Both the position numbers and the translations under genes were made by a program. The notes under the pieces were generated by a model. The model had not been told where the DNA came from and did not search any database. It saw only the letters and a list, made by a program, of their open reading frames with translations. Source: Dillenia suffruticosa (Eukaryota; Streptophyta; Magnoliopsida; Dilleniales; Dilleniaceae). From it: 64,000 bases of DNA. The stretch covers positions 8,695,001 to 8,759,000 of the forward strand of contig JAVTVX010000027.1 in assembly GCA_033439265.1 (NCBI GenBank), given 5' to 3'. Shown one piece after another: positions 58,048 to 64,000 of the stretch (position 1 is its first letter; every line of letters begins with the position of its first letter).

Positions 58048-60234
58048 TTAGTATTCACTCATTCCATCTATATTCCATACATAGATAGAATTGGCGTTGT
58101 ATTTTGGCTGGACCAATATCTCGGGTTGATTACCTATTTCTAACTCAGGTAATCTGGTTTTAACATATTCGGATTTAGGAGTTTTCCAAAGAAGTTTGTT
58201 TATCTCAGGATCTTGTTCCTGAAAAGCTTCTTCTTCATCCTCATCTAATTCGGATGAAAGGGTTTTATTTAGGACTGTAATATCTTGATTTACAGATTGA
58301 GGAGTGTCAGGAACAATCGGATTGGACTGTCCTGAAGATGACTCGATTTTACTAAGTTGAAGTTTTATGGCTTCCAAGAATTCTTGTTTATTGGTTTTGA
58401 TTTCTTGGTTGGCTTGGTTCGAAATTTGATAGGGTTTGAAAATAGGGTCTTTTGATTTTTTAAGCTTTTCTATTTTATTAGACTCAGTAGGTTCTTTTTG
58501 TGATTTGTCGATTTTGGAAAGTTGTTTTCCAATTATGTGTAAATGTGCATTTGTATAATTATTTTGGATGATGATATTTTTTAAGTTTACAGAGTCATTT
58601 TCCTGAGGTTTTTTATAAGGACTCACCTCAATGTTTTCTGTACCAACAGTGATTTTGATCGTCCGAAGAGGTGGATGATCAGACTCGATGTTTTCACCAT
58701 CTTTGGTTTCCCATGAGGGTTTTTTGTTTCTTTTTGTGATAGGGTTGGCTGTTTTGAATGGATATTTAATGTTGTGTTTTTTAGTATACGTTTCAAGCCA
58801 TGTGAAAAATAAAATATTTATTTTATTTTTTCTACAAAACTTAAAATGTTTATCTTGGATTTTGAAAATGTTTTCTCCAAAAGTTTTAAAAAACCAATTT
58901 CTTTTTTCTTTGTTTTTATCAGAGAAAAAATCATTTTCTAAATATTCTTTATTTATTTCAAAATCATTTTTGATGAGAATATTGAGTTTTGTCAAAATCT
59001 CATTTTCATCATTTGTTTTATCAAAACCATTTTCTTTTTCTAAAACGTTTAATTCATTTTCCCTTCCAACGTTTTCTGTTATAGCTGAAGGTGTTGGAGA
59101 GGTTGGTTCTGAATCAATTGGGTTTTGTTCTTCTGTTTGAGAACGTGTATAGACCGGTTGTGGGATTGTTTTTCCTAATACGATATTTTTTAAAGAGGTC
59201 GTCGGAATATCTGAGGTCGAATACCTCGGAGGTTTTATTGGGCTTTTATCATGAAGATTTATAACGGATGGTAATTTTGAGATTCTTCCCAAATTTATAT
59301 ATTCAGACGATGTTGTTGATGTATCCGAAAATCTGGAGCTATAAAATGGTCTATCAAAACTTATTTTAACATTACCATCTGTATATTGTGTTATTTGTTT
59401 TATTCTGGTACTTGGTTCTGGAATGTCATTGTTTGATTTTGGTTGAACTGCTCCTTCTAGCATCCAATCTTCTGGAAGGGTTATTTCTTCCCATCTGATA
59501 GGTTTTGGAATAACCAGGTTGGATTTTGTAATATCGGTTTGGAGAAGAAGAGTTTCTCCTTTTTTGTGTTGAATTTTGTGTTTTGAGCCGAAGGCTGTTG
59601 TCATGGCTTTATAATGTATTTTATATATTAGAGCGACCGGAATTGATCCCTCCATCATATCATAATTATGTATTTTAACTTGTAGAATAAGGGATTTTAA
59701 TATATTTTTATCATTTAAGGAGATTATAAGATTTGGAAAACAGTCGAAGGAAACTGGACCTTTACATAGACTGGATTCAACAGTTCCTAACAAGGAATCT
59801 GAGAAGTTATTATGTCTGGCATCCCTAAGAGTTACCAGAATAGAAGTATTTAATCCTTCTCTTGTTAATGGTCTAAGACCGATTTGGACTAATCCGATAT
59901 GGACATATTTATATCCTTTGGACATATGTTTTTCTAAAGATTTTTTGGAAAATAGTTGTATAGTTTCAAAAGATTTTAAAAGTTGAATATCTCTTTCTTC
60001 GGTTTTAATGGTATAATCTGTTTTAAAGAAACTGATTTTGGGTGTTTTGTATATTTGGTCTATACTTATTTTGGGTATCTCCCATTCATCTATTCCTTTT
60101 TCAAAATCTTCAATTGTTATTTCTTCACTGTTTATTATATCTTTAGTTCTTGAAGAACTTGACATAGAACTCGAAGAGCTAGTAGTTCTACAGAATATAG
60201 GGTTCATCGTTTTGATTCTGCACTGCAAATCCAA
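58048..60234 (-). CDS. Viral movement protein ORF, 728 aa
   Basis: Residues about 105-215 fit the caulimovirid 30K-type movement protein: YVHIGLVQIGLRPLTREGL, then SILVTLRDAR, then GPVSFDCFPNLIISLND, then ALIYKIHYKAMT. The N-terminus is Ser-rich. A second conserved-looking region at about 455-545 contains FCRKNKINILFFTWLETYT and PITKRNKKPSWETKDG. The end is acidic (ELDEDEEEAF) and closes with SIYVWNIDGMSEY before TAA. Met 1 (60234) or Met 10 could start it. The stop lies in the same frame as the next ORF, 24 bases before its first Met, so MP and capsid-RT may have been one polyprotein, as in florendoviruses. Transport of virus between cells is the known family role. The frame is otherwise intact. 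Confidence 0.85.
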   Translation of the reverse strand: MDLQCRIKTMNPIFCRTTSSSSSMSSSSRTKDIINSEEITIEDFEKGIDEWEIPKISIDQIYKTPKISFFKTDYTIKTEERDIQLLKSFETIQLFSKKSLEKHMSKGYKYVHIGLVQIGLRPLTREGLNTSILVTLRDARHNNFSDSLLGTVESSLCKGPVSFDCFPNLIISLNDKNILKSLILQVKIHNYDMMEGSIPVALIYKIHYKAMTTAFGSKHKIQHKKGETLLLQTDITKSNLVIPKPIRWEEITLPEDWMLEGAVQPKSNNDIPEPSTRIKQITQYTDGNVKISFDRPFYSSRFSDTSTTSSEYINLGRISKLPSVINLHDKSPIKPPRYSTSDIPTTSLKNIVLGKTIPQPVYTRSQTEEQNPIDSEPTSPTPSAITENVGRENELNVLEKENGFDKTNDENEILTKLNILIKNDFEINKEYLENDFFSDKNKEKRNWFFKTFGENIFKIQDKHFKFCRKNKINILFFTWLETYTKKHNIKYPFKTANPITKRNKKPSWETKDGENIESDHPPLRTIKITVGTENIEVSPYKKPQENDSVNLKNIIIQNNYTNAHLHIIGKQLSKIDKSQKEPTESNKIEKLKKSKDPIFKPYQISNQANQEIKTNKQEFLEAIKLQLSKIESSSGQSNPIVPDTPQSVNQDITVLNKTLSSELDEDEEEAFQEQDPEINKLLWKTPKSEYVKTRLPELEIGNQPEILVQPKYNANSIYVWNIDGMSEY

Positions 60235-60397
60235 CTATATACCTACGGAACACTGGGATGTCCAACGGCCTTACTGCCCCTCCTGGGTCTTACTTCGCCT
60301 GGACCACCGGTGTCTAAAGGACTCGGTATATAATCAGATCTGAAGTTTAGAACTTCAAACAATTAAATCTATATGCTGTATAATACTATCCCCCCTT

Positions 60398-60410
60398 GGC
60401 TCTGATACCA
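60398..60410 (-). other. Primer-binding site of the pararetrovirus (tRNA-Met)
   Basis: On the minus strand the site reads TGGTATCAGAGCC, a perfect match to the complement of the plant initiator tRNA-Met 3' end. It lies at the very start of the linear genome copy, preceded only by CTTCT and the short terminal redundancy, and about 165 bases before the first start codon. Confidence 0.9.
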
Positions 60411-60420
60411 AGAAGCCCCA
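60408..60420 (-). repeat. 13-bp terminal redundancy of the viral genome
   Basis: CCAAGAAGCCCCA (plus strand) occurs here and at 51806-51818. A short overlap at the primer-site discontinuity is what a linearised caulimovirid DNA would carry. Confidence 0.75.
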
Positions 60421-60652
60421 GTGTAACTATATATATATATATTTGTATATATATATATATTTTCACACCCACATTGTACTAAAATTTCAATTTTTTCGTA
60501 AAAACGGGGTTTGTTTTGATTCGCAGATTCGACAAATTAAAATATACCAAAAATTTAATTTAAATACCATAAAATCAAAAATCAATTTAAATAAATAAAT
60601 TTCTCTCTATATAATTAAATTATAGGCATCGCAGTGTTGGTATTACAGAATA

Positions 60653-61251
60653 TCAAATTTCAAAAGAATTTAGAATCTATTTTTCAGGGATTGTTGCCAA
60701 AATAGTTACAATAACTTTGGGAAATTTTTACTACTGTTTGTTGAGTTTTTTTGTTATCAAATGTAGCAGCTATCAACAGGTTTTTAATAGAGTGAGAATA
60801 GAGGACGTGAGAAGCTGAAAGACTATCATTTTTAAGACTTCAAATCACCAAAAGATTAAGAAAAATTCTGCTAGTATCACATTTTCATTTTACATATTTT
60901 GTAAACTTTTGGTTGAATTTTGTATGATTTGTCTTCCATTGTTGGACGAAATAATATTCATGATGTGAAAATCAGAAATCAACAAGTGGAAGTACATTGT
61001 TATTATGAATCATAGTGGAAACTAGCAGGTTACTAGAGTCTGACTTATTTTGCTAGAAGAGTGGATGTAGATACAAAATTGAACCACTATAAACCAGATT
61101 TGTATTCTTAGTTTCTCTTTTATTTTTGCTATATATACTATAAATTGATCATAAATTTGTTTAGATTTAAGTGAAGTTAGGTAAAATTTTGAAAAGTCAA
61201 ATTTTAAACAATCAATTTAACTTCTCTTTTTGGTTGTCTTTGTGATCAACA
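60653..61251 (+). repeat. 3' LTR of element C, second part
   Basis: It resumes with TCAAATTTCAAAAGAATTTAG, parallel to 37092 onward, and ends GTGATCAACA at 61251, the counterpart of GGGACAAACA at 37696. Together with 44721-45570 it makes an LTR of about 1449 bp. Confidence 0.85.

Positions 61252-61345
<94 letters not shown>
61252..61345. repeat. AAT/ATT microsatellite at the right end of element C
   Basis: About a dozen AAT units are followed directly by about sixteen ATT units, so the tract is a perfect inverted repeat. It begins at the last base of the LTR. A poly-isoleucine open frame across it is meaningless. Confidence 0.9.
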
Positions 61346-61346
<1 letters not shown>

Positions 61347-61475
61347 TAACAAATGGGACAGATGGGGTTTTGGTTGAAGTCAGATGCAGGGAGGTCAATG
61401 GCATTATTATTATTCTAACAAATGGGACAGATGGGGTTTTGGTTGAAGTCAGATGCAGGGAGGTCAAGGGCGTGG
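61346..61475. repeat. 69-bp tandem duplication
   Basis: CTAACAAATGGGACAGATGG and the following 45 bases occur at 61346 and again at 61415. The first unit ends with a few ATT triplets, so the copied unit included the edge of the microsatellite. Confidence 0.85.
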
Positions 61476-62750
61476 GGTTAGGTAGAAGGTTTCATCTGAA
61501 GGCTTCAGCCTCGGTGAATTTCAGGTTTCAAGCAGTGGCGGAGCAGAGGCGGTAAGAGTACAGCGTAGGTTTGGGGTTGAAGAGTGTTACGTTCGTAGGC
61601 AATGGGAGGCGGTGAAGGGGTGTTACGCTTGTAAGTAGAGAGAAGGGTTCTCGTCGGGACAGTGAGAGAATATAAAGTATAGATTTGGGCTAAAGGGAGG
61701 TAGATCTGAATGTAAAAATTTGATATGAGGGCAGATTTGGGACGTCTATTGTTGAAAGGGAGGTTGATCGGGGGACGAGAGCTCTGGAGGTAGTTCTAGA
61801 GGAAGGTAGATATGGGCCGAAGGGGAGATGGAGCAAGTGAGAAAGAAAGAGATAAAGAGTGCGGGAGAGAGAGAGAGAGAGATCTCAAGGTGGGGTTGTG
61901 GTTGGGGGAATATAAATCTTGGACGTCTGAGGATGTAAGAGGGTAAGTTTCTAAAGCTATAGGAGAGATAGAGGGAGAGAGGGAGAGAGGGAGAGGGAGA
62001 GGGAGAGAGAGAGATGATGGGAAAGATGATACTTACTTGATCAAGTAACATAAGAGAGCTGCTCGAGTGATTGTCGTGGAGTGAAGGTGGTGGTGGAGTG
62101 AAGGTGGTAGCAGGTAGCAGCGAGTGAGAGAGAGGGAGTGCAGAGGGAGCGCAGAGGGAGCGAGAGGGGCGGTTTATTCTATTACAAGAAATACTGTAAC
62201 AACAAAAATTTATAGTGTGTAATGTAAATAATTAATATATATAAATTTAAAACGTAACAAATTTACTATAATCACCCACTTATCTCATGTTTTTCTATTA
62301 CAGCTATCTCTTCAAAATCTACCGCTCTCTCTCGCTCACACACACACATAGACACACAAAATACTCTTTTATTTTTAGACACGTAATTTGTTAAAAAATT
62401 ATAATATTTAGCAATACTATATTTTTATTGTAGTTTTAAAATATGAATTTTATTTTTATCAAAAATAAAGGAATAGGATAAAAATTTTAATTATCAACAT
62501 TTTTCTTTTAAAATTCTTTTCTGTATAATTTATTTTATATTTTAATTATGAAATTTTAATTATACTAATCTCTATTTTATTAATTTATTTTAATCTTTTG
62601 CAGACGTTTTCTGTAAATTATGAAACCTGTTGTATGGGTAAAGGGTGGACTTGGAAATTGCCCTCTAGGATCGGATAGTCCGAGTAAACGAGTCGGAGTC
62701 GTAGGCGCACCCGCTGGCTTGCGATAGCGAGGGCTAGCAAAGAGAAGGGA
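61476..62750. other. Spacer upstream of BTAF1, GA-rich then AT-rich
   Basis: The stretch 61850-62170 is rich in GAGAGA and GGGAGAG runs with short duplications (AGTGAAGGTGGTGG near 62085, GGGAGYGCAGAG near 62135). From 62200 to 62600 it is AT-rich. No gene is recognised; the open frames are purine-run artefacts. Confidence 0.45.
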
Positions 62751-62772
62751 TTTGATCTTTTTCTCTGCTCCT

Positions 62773-62830
62773 GCTTCTTCTTCTTCTTCTTCTTCTTCTT
62801 CTTCGGTTGAAGAGAACAACGCCAACACTA

Positions 62831-62872
<42 letters not shown>
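62773..62872. repeat. TTC and CT microsatellites in the BTAF1 upstream region
   Basis: About eleven TTC units at 62774-62806 and about twenty CT units at 62832-62873, some 230-330 bases before the start codon. CT and TTC tracts are frequent in plant core promoters and 5' leaders. They make Ser and Glu-Arg repeat open frames that are not genes. Confidence 0.75.
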
Positions 62873-62875
<3 letters not shown>

Positions 62876-63102
62876 GGATATCCGCGAAGCGGGGCAGTCG
62901 TGTAAGGGTTTGGAGTGGACGGATCCAAATCAGAAGAAGCAATGCTCGAAATTAGGGTTTTGCCGCCATCTAATTCTTAAGGTAAACTTTGTCGATTTTG
63001 ATGATGATTATGGAAATGAAATGGTCGAAGAGAGGGAGAATGGTGGTGTAATTGCATTCAAATTCAAATACTACAGAATTCGAATTCAGAGAATAGTATT
63101 GA

Positions 63103-64000
63103 ATGGCTCAAGTTCAACAACAACAGTCGTCACGTCTTCACCGTCTCCTCACTTTGCTTGACAGTAAGTATCCTTAGTTTGTTCGAATTTTATTACAAAA
63201 TGTTTTCCGATGATCTAAATTTTGAATTTTGATTTATCGTTGCGTTGTAACTTACTTGAAAAAAATTAAAGCCGGTTCAACACAAGCAACAAGATTTGCA
63301 GCGGCTCGGCAGATTGGGGATATAGCCAAATCTCATCCTCAAGACCTTAATTCTCTCTTAAGGAAGGTCTCTCTATCTCTCTCTCTTCATGACTCCCATC
63401 CTTAAATTTTAATTTTTTTATTTGATTTATGTGGGTCTTAATTAATAATTTATTCTGTGGAAATCAGATTCATATTTTGAAAGTTTATGAACAATTTATG
63501 TTAACCAATAGTAGGAATAAAGTAGGTTGAAGGGGAATGTTGGTTGCCTGAGGGATTAGTATGTGGAAAAATTGTTTGTGATGAACAAATATGTCAAATT
63601 CAAACAACCTGCCATGTTAAAAGAGTTGTTGCTGTGAATGTTAGGTTTCTCAATATCTTCGTAGCAAGAAATGGGATACAAGGGTGGCAGCTGCTCATGC
63701 AATTGGTGCTATTGCTGAAAATGTTAAGCACACTACTTTGACAGATCTCTTTGCATGCGTTGAAACAAGAATGTCAGAGGTTGGTTACTCTGGAGTTGGT
63801 GAAGATATTGTCGCATTGTCTACGTTTCACCCTAAAATTACAGCAAGCTTTTCATTCCAAAGGTGGTTAATCTTTTTTTTTTAATTATTATATTTAATCT
63901 GTTTTCCATACATGTGTAGTTTCTGCTAACTGATTTCTTTTCCTTTATGCATGACAGCTTTGACATTAATAAGGTTTTGGAGTTCGGTGCTTTATTGGCT
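63103..64000 (+). CDS. BTAF1: BTAF1/MOT1-type TBP-associated factor, N-terminal exons (partial)
   Basis: Four coding exons fit plant BTAF1 (ROOT GROWTH DEFECTIVE 3 in Arabidopsis): 63103-63163, 63272-63366, 63645-63862 and 63958 to the window end. All introns have GT and AG ends and the phases join (phase 1 after exon 1, 0 after exon 2, 2 after exon 3). The joined protein starts MAQVQQQQSSRLHRLLTLLD and holds the words AARQIGDIAKSHPQDL, LRSKKWDTRVAAAHAIGAI and NKVLEFGALLA, the conserved first HEAT-repeat region of the family. The full protein is about 2000 residues, with a C-terminal SNF2 ATPase outside the window. Its known role is removal of TATA-binding protein from DNA in the nucleus. This is the only intact host gene seen here. 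The 5' leader probably begins in 62.88-63.0 kb. Confidence 0.9.

Larger units (their letters stand above)
48533..60420. mobile_element. Endogenous pararetrovirus locus (Caulimoviridae): one full genome plus inverted partial copy
   Basis: The minus-strand part, 51806-60420, is a complete genome length of about 8602 bp. It starts at the tRNA-Met primer site (60398-60410) and ends by repeating the 13-bp word CCAAGAAGCCCCA (51806-51818 and 60408-60420). Gene order is movement protein; capsid, protease, RT and RNase H; two downstream ORFs; promoter; leader. It has no LTRs. The plus-strand part, 48533-51786, is an inverted copy of the RT tail through the leader. The two meet across a short junction. 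Order, primer site and leader placement identify a caulimovirid. A single MP-to-RNase H coding unit plus a large downstream ORF recalls florendoviruses, but the genus is uncertain. Confidence 0.85.
45571..60647 (+). mobile_element. Solo LTR-like unit (TGTCACGCCCC type), about 3.2 kb, split by the viral locus
   Basis: The unit begins TGTCACGCCCCAAACCGGGG at 45571 and ends GTTGGTATTACA at 60647. GAATA directly precedes it (45566-45570) and directly follows it (60648-60652), a 5-bp target duplication. Without the virus the unit is 45571-48532 plus 60421-60647, about 3189 bp, with TG...CA ends. The opening words are common at the start of plant Ty3/gypsy LTRs. No polyprotein, primer site or internal second LTR is visible, so it is a solo LTR or a large non-autonomous element. 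It contains a TA run at 47205-47233, a GC-rich segment at 47790-48480 and an AG run at 48491-48513. Confidence 0.75.
36456..61251 (+). mobile_element. Copia element C, SIRE-like, with a 15-kb nested insertion in its 3' LTR
   Basis: The element has a 5' LTR missing its first roughly 145 bp, a primer site, gag, protease, integrase, RT, RNase H, a third coding region, a polypurine tract and a 3' LTR. The 3' LTR is split at 45570 by an LTR-like unit that itself contains the pararetrovirus locus, and resumes at 60653. The native element without inserts would be about 9.7 kb. Its reading frames are broken but longer than those of elements A and B. Confidence 0.85.

Noticed and set aside
58688-59140. 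150-codon plus-strand frame antisense to the movement protein ORF
   Set aside because: Shadow of the minus-strand viral gene; hydrophobic Phe/Ser/Leu composition is the complement of a Lys/Asn-rich protein.
48533-60420. Reading the viral unit as an LTR retrotransposon
   Set aside because: No LTR pair is present. The ends are the primer site and a 13-bp redundancy, the promoter lies about 650 bases before the primer site in the circle, and a movement protein is encoded.
61246-61467. Minus-strand frame with a long poly-isoleucine run
   Set aside because: It is a translated ATT/AAT microsatellite plus the 69-bp duplication.
62580-62955. Open frames with Glu-Arg, Ser and Glu repeats on both strands
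   Set aside because: They are translated CT and TTC microsatellites upstream of BTAF1.

Overview
The window looks like plant nuclear DNA, probably from a eudicot. It is AT-rich, the one host gene at the right edge has introns and resembles plant BTAF1, and most of the rest is plant-type transposable elements. I found no bacterial operons, rRNA, tRNA or CRISPR array. I cannot name the species.

Layout from left to right. 1-1230 is a piece of a Ty1/copia-type LTR rich in degenerate GTCGAC motifs. 1.4-4.4 kb is a heavily broken Ty3/gypsy pol relic of Tat type (RT, RNase H, archaeal-type second RNase H, integrase). It is followed by five 85-bp tandem units and non-coding sequence ending in an LTR-like tail near 7.0 kb. 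7.06-9.64 kb is a decayed tandem array with a unit of roughly 400 bp. 9.64-11.4 kb holds nothing I recognise. 11.4-20.2 kb is a decayed copia element (A). Its 3' LTR was interrupted by an LTR in the opposite orientation and by an 809-bp hAT-like MITE. 21.3-24.5 kb is a dead LINE on the minus strand. 24.53-36.13 kb is a full-structure SIRE-like copia element (B) with two LTRs of about 1.9 kb. 36.46-61.25 kb is a second SIRE-like copia element (C).

Element C is the outer shell of a nested stack. Its 3' LTR was split by a TG...CA LTR-like unit of about 3.2 kb (5-bp target duplication GAATA). That unit was in turn split by an endogenous pararetrovirus (family Caulimoviridae) locus at 48.53-60.42 kb. 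The viral locus is the youngest and best preserved part of the window. It has one complete genome of about 8.6 kb on the minus strand, linearised exactly at its tRNA-Met primer-binding site, with four open reading frames: movement protein; capsid-protease-RT-RNase H; a 75-aa protein; and a 463-aa protein of unknown function. Joined to it in inverted orientation is a 3.25-kb copy of the genome's 3' part. The locus is therefore a near-perfect hairpin with a loop of about 48 bp, and its two viral promoters face each other. This structure would be expected to make double-stranded RNA from viral sequence.

The right edge (63.1-64.0 kb) carries the first four coding exons of a plant BTAF1/MOT1-type gene (TBP-associated SNF2 ATPase), which runs off the window. 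Its upstream region contains TTC and CT microsatellites. Only this gene and the viral ORFs look like functional coding sequence. Nearly every other open frame is transposon debris or low-complexity sequence.
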